Positions 17,900 through 26,874 of a DNA stretch of 64,000 bases are shown piece after piece (position 1 is the first letter of the stretch; the number at the start of each line of letters is the position of its first letter). The DNA is taken from positions 1 to 64,000 of the forward strand of contig JAPLDI010000017.1 in assembly GCA_026391795.1 (NCBI GenBank), read 5' to 3'. A model generated the notes under the pieces. It saw only the letters and a program-made list of their open reading frames with translations, searched no databases and had not been told where the DNA came from. This stretch comes from Bacteroidota bacterium. Lineage in GTDB: Bacteria; Bacteroidota; Bacteroidia; Bacteroidales; FEN-979. The position numbers and the translations under genes are program-made.

Positions 17900-18879
17900 A
17901 AAAGATCCTGATCATCCGTTTCAGCTCCATCGGGGATATCATCCTGACCACCCCGGTGATCCGGTGCCTTAAAACCGGGCTGCCGGATGCGGAGATCCAT
18001 TATCTCACCAAGAAACAAAACCAATCCATCCTGCAGGAGAATCCCTGGCTTACCCGGATCTGGCTGTATGAAAAGAATTTCAAGGAGTTGCTGCCGCAGC
18101 TGAAGGCCGAAAAATTTGATTTCATTGTCGACCTTCACAAAAATCTCCGCTCCAGGTATCTCCTGCTAAATCTGCGCAAACCTTGCGGAACATTTCAAAA
18201 ACTGAATCTTAAAAAGTGGCTGATCGTCAACTTCAGGGTTGACCGCCTGCCCCGGATCCACATTGTTGACCGTTACTTTTCAGCAGTGAAACCGCTTGGC
18301 ATCGTGAACGACCGGAAAGGGCTCGATTATTTTATCCCTTCCGGGGAAGAGGTTGATCTTTCAATTTTGCCGGATCCCTTCCGGGCAGGGTTTGTGGCTT
18401 TTGTAATCGGCGGGAAACACCGGACGAAAATTTTTCCGGAAGAGAAGGTGGCACAAGTCTGCACCCGGCTGTCGCAGCCGGTTGTCCTGCTGGGCGGAAA
18501 GGAAGATGTGGAGAGCGGCAACAGGATTGTACAGCTTGCAGGATCTGCTGTTTATAATGCCTGCGGCCGGTTTTCAATCAACCAGAGTGCCTCCCTCATC
18601 CGGCAGGCTGCCAAGGTGATCACCAACGACACCGGGCTGATGCACATCGCTGCCGCCTTCGGGAAGGATATCCTGTCGGTCTGGGGAAACACCATTCCGG
18701 AATTCGGGATGTTCCCCTATGTTGAAGGAAAGGAAAATGCAGTTTCCCGGATCTTTGAAGTGAAAGGTCTTTCGTGCCGTCCTTGTTCCAAGATCGGCTT
18801 TGAAAAATGTCCGAAAGGTCATTTCCGGTGCATGCTTGACCAGGATACGGCAGCCATGATCAGTGCCCTTAACCAGTAG
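17896..18879 (+). CDS. Glycosyltransferase family 9 (heptosyltransferase-like)
   Basis: 327 residues. GT9 enzymes transfer ADP-heptose or related sugars to lipopolysaccharide core. The N-terminus KKILIIRFSSIGDIILTTP and the donor-site motif NDTGLMHIAAAFGK are characteristic. The start is TTG, inside the overlapping stop of the MBL gene (TTGA); the conserved N-terminal strand begins immediately, and no ATG is available, so the TTG start is well supported. Part of a + strand run MBL-GT9-TatD. Confidence 0.88.
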   Translation: MKKILIIRFSSIGDIILTTPVIRCLKTGLPDAEIHYLTKKQNQSILQENPWLTRIWLYEKNFKELLPQLKAEKFDFIVDLHKNLRSRYLLLNLRKPCGTFQKLNLKKWLIVNFRVDRLPRIHIVDRYFSAVKPLGIVNDRKGLDYFIPSGEEVDLSILPDPFRAGFVAFVIGGKHRTKIFPEEKVAQVCTRLSQPVVLLGGKEDVESGNRIVQLAGSAVYNACGRFSINQSASLIRQAAKVITNDTGLMHIAAAFGKDILSVWGNTIPEFGMFPYVEGKENAVSRIFEVKGLSCRPCSKIGFEKCPKGHFRCMLDQDTAAMISALNQ

Positions 18880-18887
18880 AACCCGCC

Positions 18888-19679
18888 ATGAATTTTGTCG
18901 ACACCCATACCCATCTTTATGCAGAGGAATTTGATCCCGACCGCGATGCAGCGGTTCAGCATGCGATCGCTAAAGGTGTTGACAGGCTGCTGCTTCCGGC
19001 CATCGACCGGAGTTATTACGAGCGTATGATGCAGGTGGCCATGCGCTACCCGCAAACCTGTTTCCCCATGATCGGGCTTCATCCCACTTCGGTGAAGGCG
19101 GATTACCGCGAAGAACTTGATTTTATCCGGAAGATGCTGGAAAACAACCGGGAAACTTTCCTGGGCATCGGCGAGATCGGCATCGACCTTTACTGGGACA
19201 AGACATTTGCTGATGAGCAGACCGCTGCATTCAGCGATCAGCTTGACCTTGCTGTTGAGTACAGGCTGCCGGCCGCAATTCACACAAGGAATTCCTTCGA
19301 CATTGCGATCGGGGTGATCCGGCAGAAGAACAATCCCGGGCTGAAAGGTGTTTTCCATTGTTTTGGCGGATCGGCCGAACAGGCACAACAAGCTACGGAA
19401 CTTGGCTTCATGCTGGGGATCGGCGGCATCATCACCTACAAAAATTCAGGTCTGCAGAAGGTGGTTGAGGCGACCGGGCTTGAACACCTGCTGCTGGAGA
19501 CCGACGCTCCCTATCTCCCCCCGGTTCCTTACCGCGGACAGCGGAATGAAAGCGCCTACATCCCGCTCATCGCTGCCAAGGTTGCTGAGATTAAGAAATT
19601 ACCTGTTGAGGAGGTGGCGGAGATAACGACACGGAACGCAGAAATGCTGTTTAAGTTGATGCTGGATGCTGGTTGCTAG
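18888..19679 (+). CDS. tatD: TatD-family metal-dependent DNase, with a repeat-derived C-terminus
   Basis: 263 residues, of the amidohydrolase-fold TatD group (3'-5' exonuclease or D-aminoacyl-tRNA deacylase-like activities reported for members). Metal ligands are visible in DTHTHLY, GEIGID, the HTRNSF region, HCFGG and ETDAPYL. The family end NAEMLFKL is followed by MLDAGC and TAG, all encoded by the GATGCTG heptad tract that begins at 19658, so the native terminus has been overwritten. It starts 8 bp after the GT9 stop. Confidence 0.93.
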   Translation: MNFVDTHTHLYAEEFDPDRDAAVQHAIAKGVDRLLLPAIDRSYYERMMQVAMRYPQTCFPMIGLHPTSVKADYREELDFIRKMLENNRETFLGIGEIGIDLYWDKTFADEQTAAFSDQLDLAVEYRLPAAIHTRNSFDIAIGVIRQKNNPGLKGVFHCFGGSAEQAQQATELGFMLGIGGIITYKNSGLQKVVEATGLEHLLLETDAPYLPPVPYRGQRNESAYIPLIAAKVAEIKKLPVEEVAEITTRNAEMLFKLMLDAGC

Positions 19680-19741
19680 ATGCTGGTTGTGTGGGTATAG
19701 GGTATTGGGTATTGGGTTTTAGGTTTAAGGTATTAGGAGTT
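19658..19741. repeat. Composite 7-bp-period tract GATGCTG to GGGTATT to AGGTATT
   Basis: Twelve 7-mers in one register: gatgctg (x2), gttgcta, gatgctg, gttgtgt, gggtata, gggtatt (x2), gggtttt, aggttta, aggtatt, aggagtt. It is the reverse complement of the kind of composite found at 9872-9976. The TatD stop lies within it. Confidence 0.92.
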
Positions 19742-19749
19742 AAACTTTG

Positions 19750-19757
19750 TAATTTTG
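19750..19757 (+). promoter_or_regulatory. Possible ansA promoter core (TAATTTTG) between two heptad tracts
   Basis: TAATTTTG matches TAnnTTTG and lies in the 28-bp non-repeat spacer between the two tracts. If used, the whole 105-bp CATCCAG array would be the 5' leader of the asparaginase mRNA. No convincing -33 element. Confidence 0.4.
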
Positions 19758-19769
19758 TTGATTGTGATT

Positions 19770-19874
19770 CATCCAGCATCCAGCATCCAGCATCCAGCAT
19801 CCAGCATCCAGCATCCAGCATCCAGCATCCAGCATCCAGCATCCAACACCTAAAACCTAATACCTAATACCAAT
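19770..19874. repeat. CATCCAG array grading into TACCTAA heptads
   Basis: Fifteen 7-mers in one register: ten catccag, then catccaa, cacctaa, aacctaa, tacctaa, taccaat. It ends three bases before the asparaginase ATG at 19878. Confidence 0.95.
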
Positions 19875-19877
19875 AAA

Positions 19878-20906
19878 ATGACCGACCAGACCTCTATCCT
19901 CATCATTTACACCGGCGGAACCATCGGGATGGTGCAGGACCCGAAGAGCGGCACCCTGAAGCCGCTGACGTTCACTAACCTCTACAAGTACCTGCCGGTG
20001 CTGGAGAATTTTAATTACCGCTTCGATTTTCACACCTTCAATCCCCTTCTCGACTCTTCCAACATGAGTCCTTCGTTCTGGATCGAACTGGCAAAGGTCA
20101 TCGAGGAGAAGTATGAATCGTTCGACGGTTTTGTAGTGCTGCATGGGTCCGATACAATGGCCTATACCGCATCGGCCCTCAGCTTCATGCTGGAAAACCT
20201 GGGCAAGCCGGTCATCCTGACGGGTTCGCAGCTTCCCATCGGGATGGTACGCACCGACGGGCGTGAAAATTTCATCAACTCCATCGAGATCGCTGCTGCC
20301 AAAGAACAGGATACCCCGGTTGTGCCGGAAGTGGCCATCTGTTTTGACAATACGCTTTACCGGGGCAACCGGACGACCAAATTCAATGCAGAGAACTTTG
20401 ATGCATTTGTATCGGGGAACTACCCGGTTCTCGCGGATGTGGGAGTATACATCCGGTATCACAACGAACATATCCTGAATCCGAAATTCAAAAAGCTTAA
20501 AGTGCACAAGAAGCTGGATGAGAACATCGCCATCCTGAAGCTTTTTCCGGGAATAAATCAAAACATTGTAAAAAACACCCTGACCACGCCGGGACTGAAG
20601 GCCGTGATTCTTGAGACGTTCGGTGCAGGTAACGCCCCGACCGTACCTTGGTTCCTGGATTTGCTGAAGGAGGCTGTTGACAAAGGCATCATTCTTTTCA
20701 ATGTGACCCAGTGCAAAGGCGGGAAGGTGGAGATCGGCAAATATGAGACCAGTGCCGGACTGGGAAAGATCGGGGTGATCGGCGGTTATGACATCACCAC
20801 CGAATCGGCGGTTACCAAGCTGATGTACCTGCTGGGATGCGGTTTCCCGAAGGAAGAGGTGGAACGGCTCCTGCAGGTTTCCCTCCGGGGAGAGATGACT
20901 GTTTGA
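19878..20906 (+). CDS. ansA: Type I L-asparaginase
   Basis: 342 residues, the size of cytoplasmic type I asparaginases, which hydrolyse L-asparagine to aspartate and ammonia. The first catalytic Thr is in YTGGTIGM (residues 11-18) and the second in LHGSDTMAYTAS, with the catalytic Lys expected around TGSQLPIG and the following segment. No signal peptide, consistent with the cytoplasmic type. Directly preceded by a 105-bp heptad array that may form its leader; followed by the tRNA-Ser promoter. Confidence 0.95.
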   Translation: MTDQTSILIIYTGGTIGMVQDPKSGTLKPLTFTNLYKYLPVLENFNYRFDFHTFNPLLDSSNMSPSFWIELAKVIEEKYESFDGFVVLHGSDTMAYTASALSFMLENLGKPVILTGSQLPIGMVRTDGRENFINSIEIAAAKEQDTPVVPEVAICFDNTLYRGNRTTKFNAENFDAFVSGNYPVLADVGVYIRYHNEHILNPKFKKLKVHKKLDENIAILKLFPGINQNIVKNTLTTPGLKAVILETFGAGNAPTVPWFLDLLKEAVDKGIILFNVTQCKGGKVEIGKYETSAGLGKIGVIGGYDITTESAVTKLMYLLGCGFPKEEVERLLQVSLRGEMTV

Positions 20907-20932
20907 GAATCAAGAAATATTTCTTACTTTTG
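20902..20932 (+). promoter_or_regulatory. tRNA-Ser promoter (TTTG, 19 bp, TACTTTTG)
   Basis: TTTG at 20902-20905 and TACTTTTG at 20925-20932 with 19-bp spacing form an essentially perfect Bacteroidota -33/-7 promoter, 32 bp upstream of the tRNA. Confidence 0.8.
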
Positions 20933-20964
20933 CACCCCGGTTAATGAAAGCGTTAACTGGTTTT

Positions 20965-21056
20965 GGAGAGATGGCCGAGTTGGTCGAAGGCGCACGCCTG
21001 GAAAGTGTGTAATCGTCAAAAGCGGTTCATGGGTTCGAATCCCATTCTCTCCGCCA
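20965..21056 (+). tRNA. tRNA-Ser (anticodon GGA)
   Basis: A 92-nt class II tRNA with a long variable arm. The acceptor stem pairs ggagaga with tctctcc, the anticodon loop is ctGGAaa, the T-loop is GGTTCGAATCC, and CCA is encoded. It decodes UCC/UCU. It stands at the left edge of the accessory region that extends to about 31 kb. Confidence 0.97.
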
Positions 21057-21062
21057 ACAAAG

Positions 21063-21088
21063 AACCGCTGCAAGGCGGTTTTTTTTTC
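21063..21088 (+). terminator. Rho-independent terminator after tRNA-Ser
   Basis: aaccgc/gcggtt stem with a short loop followed by a run of about nine T residues, seven bases after the tRNA. Confidence 0.85.
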
Positions 21089-21313
21089 GAACAACTCGAA
21101 AATTTGCTTTCAGATTTGTGGAGAAATCAATAGAGGGTGGCTCAAAAGGCAGCCTTCTTTCTTTTTTGCGCTCAGGCCGCGCGGGCCTCGTCATCGCAGA
21201 GTAGCGTGGTATTATCTGGTAAAATGCTTTTCAAATCGTCGCAAGTGATAGGGAATTAACCATGCACCTCAACCTCCATGGGGCTGATTAAAAATGATTG
21301 TGCATTTCGTAAA
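21089..21313. other. Gene-free stretch between tRNA-Ser and a convergent gene
   Basis: No ORF that I would call. It contains a GC-rich patch around 21170-21200 with the short palindrome AGGCCgcgcgGGCCT and, at 21137-21156, a ggctc...agcc inverted pair. These might be a remnant of an insertion sequence or a terminator for the minus-strand gene that ends at 21314, but neither is convincing. Confidence 0.4.
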
Positions 21314-23395
21314 TCATTGTTTGACGATCTTCCCGGTCAGGATACAATCATTAGTCGTGATGCTGACGATATAGATCCCGGCTGGCAGGTCAGCAACATT
21401 GATCACCGGCCTTTTCTCATTGATCTGCCGGGTGATGAGCTCTTTCCCGCACAGGTTCCGGATGGATAACCTGCCTGATGAGAAAGCACCCGGAATTTCG
21501 AGGGTAACCTTTCCCGAAGAGGGATTGGGATAAACCTTCAGTGTACCGGATCCTGTCGTTAAATTTCTCTCCCCTACGGGAAACCCTCCGCTGTTGGTGG
21601 TCTTCAGGATCGTTCCGCCCTCTCCGGAAACATAACCTATTGTGGCCTCGGGAAAAGAAATTGAATAGAGGTAATTGGAGGTCCCGCTTTGCAATGTCTT
21701 CCATGTATTGCCACCGTCGGATGTCCTGATGATTATTCCGGCACCCGCAATAAAACCTGTTTCGGGATCAACGAACCGGATGGCGAGAAACGGGCCGGAG
21801 TAATAAACGGGCACTGTATCCCAGGTTGCACCTGCATCCGTGGTTTTCAGCAGGAGGGCCTGGTCTGAAATACTTCCCCCGACAAATCCAGTATTGGCAT
21901 CTGTAAAGAATACCGATTCATATCCGCACATTATGCTGTGTAAAAGAACAGACCAGGTAGCCCCTCCGTCTACCGTCTTTAAAATATGCGTCTCAAACAA
22001 CCATGTAACGCCGGTTATATAACCCGTATCGGCACTCGTAAAGAAAACAGAAGTAAGTCTGTCGGGTATCCCGGTGCTTACGGTTGTCCAGGTCGCTCCC
22101 CCGTTGGCAGTATTCAAAACAATCCCGTTTTCCCCGATAATATGACCCTTGTTGGCATCAACAAAGAACATGGCGGTTAAGGAGTTGCTGATACCCGCCG
22201 GGTAGGATGTCCAGGCAGAGCCGCCGTTCACGGTCTTCAGGATGGTGCCGTTATCGCCAGCCAGGAAGCCCGTACTGGCATCTGTAAAATGAACGGCATT
22301 TAAATTCTGAAGGGTTCCGCTCGCAACAGGGATCCATTCGTTTCCCCCGTTGGTTGTTTTCAACAGGGTTCCTTTTTCACCTGCAGCATAGCCTGTGCTG
22401 ACATTGGGGAAAGAAATAGAATAGAGCATCTTCGTCGTACCGCGTGATAACTGGGTCCAGGTTGTTCCTCCGTTAACGGTGGTCAACAGGATGCCATGCA
22501 TGCCGGTGGCGTAACCTGTATTGACATCGGTAAAATAAACCGACAGGAGCCATTCCTTTGTTCCGCTCGACTGGGCCGTCCAGTTTGCACCTCCGTTGAT
22601 GGTCTTATAAATGATCCCGCTGTCGCCGACAGCATAGCCGGTATTGGTATCCGGGAAACAGATGGATTCGAAGCCCAGGACTGTCCCCGTCGTTTGAGCG
22701 CCCCACCATTGACCTCCATTGGTGGTTTTCAGGATGGTTCCGTTGTAACCCGTCACATACCCGACCTTCTCGCTGGTAAACCAGATTGAAGTGAGGTAAT
22801 TAGTCACGGAACTCGGAGAGTCGACCCAGGTGTTGCCTTCGTCGGTTGTTTTTCTGATCTTTCCGTTCATGCCGCAGGAGTAGCCGATTTTGTAATCCGC
22901 AAAGTAAATCCCCATCATCGGCATGTTGGTCCCCGTAGAGACGGAAACCCAGGTCTCTCCCCCGTCGGTTGTCTTATAGATGTTCGCTGTAAAATAGCCT
23001 GAGGAGACATACCCAATTAAATTATTGGTGAAATAAACCGATGTCAACATATCCGAAGTCACATTCGGCAGAAGTGTCCAGGTTTCACCTGCATCGGTGG
23101 TTTTCACCATGGCCCCGTAATCGCCGACTACATAACCCGTATAGAGATCTGAAAAGAAGACCGAATGCAGGTCCATGGTGGTCCGGCTCCTGCGTATCGT
23201 CCATGTGGCTCCCCCGTCAGTGGTCTTCAGGATGGTTCCGGCCATCCCTGCCGCATATCCTGTATTTGCATCCGTAAAGAAAACAGAGCGCAACGTATTT
23301 CCCACCGGGACCGGGTTTTGCCAGTTCCACTGGGCAAATGCAGAAACAAGACAGAGCGAGAGACTAAGAAGAAGGAAAAGTTTTTTCATTTTCAT
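21314..23395 (-). CDS. T9SS-secreted Ycf48-like beta-propeller repeat protein
   Basis: 693 residues with a signal peptide (to SAFAQ), then about fourteen repeats of roughly 43-47 residues of the form (V)FFTDxNTGYAxGxxGTILKTTDGGxTW, the Ycf48/BNR-like photosynthesis-system-II-assembly-type propeller repeat. The end is a type A T9SS sorting domain starting LKVYPNPSSGKVTLEIP and ending GKIVKQ. Such proteins are exported to the surface or released; the ligand is unknown. Its ATG shares one base with the stop of the upstream ICMT-like gene (TGATG), so the pair is coupled. Confidence 0.88.
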   Translation of the reverse strand: MKMKKLFLLLSLSLCLVSAFAQWNWQNPVPVGNTLRSVFFTDANTGYAAGMAGTILKTTDGGATWTIRRSRTTMDLHSVFFSDLYTGYVVGDYGAMVKTTDAGETWTLLPNVTSDMLTSVYFTNNLIGYVSSGYFTANIYKTTDGGETWVSVSTGTNMPMMGIYFADYKIGYSCGMNGKIRKTTDEGNTWVDSPSSVTNYLTSIWFTSEKVGYVTGYNGTILKTTNGGQWWGAQTTGTVLGFESICFPDTNTGYAVGDSGIIYKTINGGANWTAQSSGTKEWLLSVYFTDVNTGYATGMHGILLTTVNGGTTWTQLSRGTTKMLYSISFPNVSTGYAAGEKGTLLKTTNGGNEWIPVASGTLQNLNAVHFTDASTGFLAGDNGTILKTVNGGSAWTSYPAGISNSLTAMFFVDANKGHIIGENGIVLNTANGGATWTTVSTGIPDRLTSVFFTSADTGYITGVTWLFETHILKTVDGGATWSVLLHSIMCGYESVFFTDANTGFVGGSISDQALLLKTTDAGATWDTVPVYYSGPFLAIRFVDPETGFIAGAGIIIRTSDGGNTWKTLQSGTSNYLYSISFPEATIGYVSGEGGTILKTTNSGGFPVGERNLTTGSGTLKVYPNPSSGKVTLEIPGAFSSGRLSIRNLCGKELITRQINEKRPVINVADLPAGIYIVSITTNDCILTGKIVKQ

Positions 23396-23844
23396 CAGAT
23401 AAGAAACGGAAGTAACATGTACGAATGTTCAGAATATTCAATGTATTCGGGGTAGGTAACCTTTAAGAATATTTCCTCCAGAAGCATCCGTGCGATTAAG
23501 CTCAGCGTGATCAGGAGAGCCGCTGCAACCGCAATAGAAAAAGGGTACGACAGCACACCGGCCCAGGTGAAATAGATGACGGAAGCATAGATCGGGTGGC
23601 GGAGGATGCGATAAGGACCATGGGTTACCAGTCCCCCCCTGGTTGTATTGGCCACCGCGTGGAAGCTGCGGAATCCAAATGTTATCCGTGCCCAGATCAT
23701 AAGCCCGAAGGAAAGCAGCTGGATGATGATCCCAACCGGATGAACCGCGAATAAATGTTTGGTGAAAATCAGGAATACCAGGCCTGCTACCGCAAACCCA
23801 TAGGAAATCAAGGAACCGATTTTCGTTAGCGTGGTTTTATTCAT
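23395..23844 (-). CDS. ICMT/PEMT-like integral membrane methyltransferase family protein
   Basis: 149 residues with about four membrane segments. The hallmark is THGPYRILRHPIYASVIYF followed by the C-terminal EEIFLKVTYPEYIEYSEHS..LLPF, matching the isoprenylcysteine carboxyl methyltransferase/phospholipid methyltransferase family (SAM-dependent methylation of a lipid or cysteine). The bacterial substrate is usually unknown. It is located between two T9SS-secreted proteins, 8 bp downstream of the 23853-25244 gene and overlapping the next by one base. Confidence 0.85.
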   Translation of the reverse strand: MNKTTLTKIGSLISYGFAVAGLVFLIFTKHLFAVHPVGIIIQLLSFGLMIWARITFGFRSFHAVANTTRGGLVTHGPYRILRHPIYASVIYFTWAGVLSYPFSIAVAAALLITLSLIARMLLEEIFLKVTYPEYIEYSEHSYMLLPFLI

Positions 23845-23852
23845 ATTGAATT

Positions 23853-25244
23853 TTATTTTTTACAGAATTTTCCACAATAGTGTGATCCTGATGTTGTCAA
23901 TTTAACAAAGTAGACGCCGGCCGGAAAGTTTCCAACGTCAACTGTGATGCTGCTTCCGGGGTTCCGGGCCTCAAACAGGATCGTTCCCTTTGCATCCTCT
24001 ATATCCAAGGAATTTACCGGGCAGGAGTTGTTCATAAACCCTATTGTCAATGTCGAGGATGCGGGATCGGGGTATAACGACAATTTCAGTTTTTGTGCTT
24101 CCGGTATCCCGACATAAACCGAATCATATTTCATAACGGTTGCTTTATAACTATTCCCCCAATCCACATATGCCACATAGGGCTGACCGGAGGGACTAAA
24201 AGCAAGTGTTACATGGTCAGCTTCACCTGCCGAGAATCCCTCAGGACCGATCAATGACCAGTCCGTTCCGTTGAATTTCATTACTGCCGCTTTATAGGGG
24301 TTGACCGAGCAGGTAAAAGCCACATAGGGTATTCCAAGCGGACTGAAAGCAATGCTGGTTAAGGTAGACCAGGGTGCTTTGAACTGGGGAGTCCCGACAA
24401 CGGCCCAGCTGCTGCCGTTAAATTTCATTACCGTTACTTTTGTTTCATTCCCATTATCGGGAAAGGCCACATAGGGTTCACCGGCCGGGCTGACTGCAAG
24501 CGTTGACATCATCGCCGCCCCGGTTGAAAAGCCTTCATTCCCGACCACGCCCCAGTTGGCTCCATCGAACTTCATGACCGTAATTTTGTATGAATGTACC
24601 GAATCAACATACGAAACATAGGGTTCTCCCGCCGTATTAAAGGTGAGGTTTGTATAGGAGACGGCATTGCCAACCGAGAAACCGGCACTCCCGGTCATTG
24701 TCCAGCTGCTTCCGTTGAAATTCATTACGGAAACTTTTCCGTTTTGTGACCAATCGGTAAAAGCGACTGCAGGCAGGCCGGTCACCGGATTGAAGGCAAG
24801 ACTCAGAGAATAATAGATCGAGGAGGGTGTAAAACCTGCGTCCCCGATAAAAACCCAGTTTGTACCGTCAAATTTCATGACGGATGCCTTTGAGGCTTGT
24901 GTATAATCCATAAAAGCAACCACCGGTTCCCCGGCAGGACTGATGGCCAGGCATGGCATCCCGGCCTGGCCGGGCGAAAACCCGTATGTCCCTAGGGTAT
25001 CCCAGTAGGTCCCGTTGAATTTCATCACGCCGGCACGCAGGTCAATCGCACCATCCGCCGTCACCACATAAGGGGTTCCATCAAGTCCGATTGCAATGCC
25101 TGTATAGGTGGCACTTCCTAAAGTGAACCCGGTATTCCCTACCTCCTTCCAGGCATAATCGAGGGGAGAAGATTTATACCCGTTCTGCTGGCTGAAGGAG
25201 AGAACCGGCAAGAGAAAAAACAAGAGTGGAATTAGTTTTTTCAT
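23853..25244 (-). CDS. T9SS-secreted blade-repeat protein
   Basis: 463 residues from the ATG at 25244; the ORF-track start 20 codons earlier lacks a signal peptide and is rejected. After a signal peptide (LSFSQ) come about eight repeats of some 48 residues with the pattern VMKFNGTxWxxVGxxGFSxGxAxxxxLAFxPxGxPYVAFxD, which would make a beta-propeller. The C-terminus LSLYPDPASSTLTIGF...GVYFVKL is a T9SS type A sorting domain. The function is unknown; it heads the three-gene unit with the methyltransferase and the Ycf48-like protein. Confidence 0.85.
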   Translation of the reverse strand: MKKLIPLLFFLLPVLSFSQQNGYKSSPLDYAWKEVGNTGFTLGSATYTGIAIGLDGTPYVVTADGAIDLRAGVMKFNGTYWDTLGTYGFSPGQAGMPCLAISPAGEPVVAFMDYTQASKASVMKFDGTNWVFIGDAGFTPSSIYYSLSLAFNPVTGLPAVAFTDWSQNGKVSVMNFNGSSWTMTGSAGFSVGNAVSYTNLTFNTAGEPYVSYVDSVHSYKITVMKFDGANWGVVGNEGFSTGAAMMSTLAVSPAGEPYVAFPDNGNETKVTVMKFNGSSWAVVGTPQFKAPWSTLTSIAFSPLGIPYVAFTCSVNPYKAAVMKFNGTDWSLIGPEGFSAGEADHVTLAFSPSGQPYVAYVDWGNSYKATVMKYDSVYVGIPEAQKLKLSLYPDPASSTLTIGFMNNSCPVNSLDIEDAKGTILFEARNPGSSITVDVGNFPAGVYFVKLTTSGSHYCGKFCKK

Positions 25245-25345
25245 ATCTGAAAGTATTTTGGGTTCTGTTTTATACCGTTCAATCAACCTTAATTGATTTG
25301 TCATAGGATTTGGTTGTTGCAGAAAACGTCGACTTTACGTGCTAT

Positions 25346-26662
25346 TTATTGTTTTACGATTTTACTTCTTAACACATTCCCGTCGTGTATTATTTCTATA
25401 ATATACAGTCCATTCATAAGGCTTGATATATCCAATCTAAACTGATTGCCAGCTAAATTTGTCCGTTCATAGAAGATTTGTCCTGTGATACTGACCAGTT
25501 TAACTGTTGAATTTTCAGAAGGTTGTTGAAGCGTAATGTATACAAAATCAGGGGTGGGGTTAGGGAATATTTGTACCCGTGAAACAGAATTAATTTCATC
25601 AATTGCATATGGGTTACAGATGACAGGTGTTCCCGTTGTTTGGCCAATTGTTAGTAAGCCATTATTCACAGTCCAATAATTGTAGGTTCCACCTGATACT
25701 GTAATCCAGTCACTGAGATTCACTGATTTACTCCTGTCAGGTAATGTGGTATAGTTGCCCGGACCCTTTATGATGTATACTTTTGCTCCGTTCGTCCATG
25801 TGAGCGGTAATCCGGAAACACAGGTTTCAGGTGCTGCACACCATTGCCGAAGGAAATAAGCTTTATTGACTCCGATAACCATTCCAATTCCATTTTCATC
25901 AATGCAAACTGCAGTTTTTTCATCGCAGGCAATCCCTTTTCCATCCGACAGGGTTGAGTCGGTAATCATACGTGCTAAAAAGGACATTAGTCTGCCTTGC
26001 CTGCCGGTAATACCATTACTTGTAGTTCCACCCTTGGTACTAAAGTGAGTGTCGCATATTGTCTTTTTAAGAAAGGGGTTATGTAAAAAATCGTTATAAT
26101 GTATCCCCGTTCCTGACGCATAAGGATTTAATAAAGCCTCCGACGACAGAACATTCGTTATTCCGTCATAATAAATATAACCCTGAATAGCCATGCCAGC
26201 GCTTGTGCCGCCAATGGGTGCATGCTTTACATTGGCCAAATAATCGATGACTTTTCCTAAAGCCGTTCCTTTATAAAAAGTGATGTAATCATTTTGATCA
26301 CCCCCGGCAAAAAAAATTGCTTCTGCTTTTCTGATTGCCTGAACGATAACAGAGTCATTTGCTTTTGTTTTAGAATTCACAAGAAATGTTTCCACTGAGT
26401 TAGCGGGTCCGAGACCGTATATGTAGCTATTGTAAGCATTTGTTCCGGTGGCACGAATAACTACAAAATCTCCTCCTCCGGATTTAGTAATCATCCATGT
26501 GAAAGCAGCATCAACATCGGCTCCACCACCCATCAATACTGTACCGGCAGTACAAGTTGTGACAGTATCGTTTGGTGATCCTACCCTTCCCAGACTTTGA
26601 GCATTTGTATAAGTAATTCCCAGGAGAATTATTGAATAAATTGTCAGGATTTTTTCTTTCAT
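25346..26662 (-). CDS. Secreted cyanophycinase-like peptidase (S51) with T9SS signal
   Basis: 438 residues. The signal peptide ends NAQS; the S51 domain has the nucleophile elbow GGTSAGMA preceded by FFAGGDQNDY, matching cyanophycinase, which cleaves beta-Asp-Arg from the storage polymer cyanophycin. Residues 355-438 are a T9SS type A domain (VQIFPNPTPDFVYITL...GLYIIEI). It would therefore act outside the cell on polymer released by other organisms. Visibly more AT-rich than the flanking core genes. Confidence 0.87.
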   Translation of the reverse strand: MKEKILTIYSIILLGITYTNAQSLGRVGSPNDTVTTCTAGTVLMGGGADVDAAFTWMITKSGGGDFVVIRATGTNAYNSYIYGLGPANSVETFLVNSKTKANDSVIVQAIRKAEAIFFAGGDQNDYITFYKGTALGKVIDYLANVKHAPIGGTSAGMAIQGYIYYDGITNVLSSEALLNPYASGTGIHYNDFLHNPFLKKTICDTHFSTKGGTTSNGITGRQGRLMSFLARMITDSTLSDGKGIACDEKTAVCIDENGIGMVIGVNKAYFLRQWCAAPETCVSGLPLTWTNGAKVYIIKGPGNYTTLPDRSKSVNLSDWITVSGGTYNYWTVNNGLLTIGQTTGTPVICNPYAIDEINSVSRVQIFPNPTPDFVYITLQQPSENSTVKLVSITGQIFYERTNLAGNQFRLDISSLMNGLYIIEIIHDGNVLRSKIVKQ

Positions 26663-26874
26663 TTAATTAATTTTACGTTGTATTCCTTTCAATTTGTTGC
26701 TGTGTATACCAGCATTCAGGATATTTCATCAGAGTTTAAGAGGACTGACAGTCGGTTTACTTCATTTTTCTTTGTTTTCGTTTACTTTTTGAAGGCAGGG
26801 TCAACTGCATTGGTGTAAACAGTGCGCAAATTGAGGTCTATCTTACCGTTGATTAATTTATTTTCCCATTGTCT

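Noticed and set aside
19651-19867. Short ORFs of repeated MLDAGCW or SSIQHPA
   Set aside because: They are translations of the heptad arrays; a 7-bp unit gives an open 7-residue repeat by chance.
21137-21200. Possible insertion-sequence end
   Set aside because: Short inverted pairs only; no transposase ORF or target duplication.
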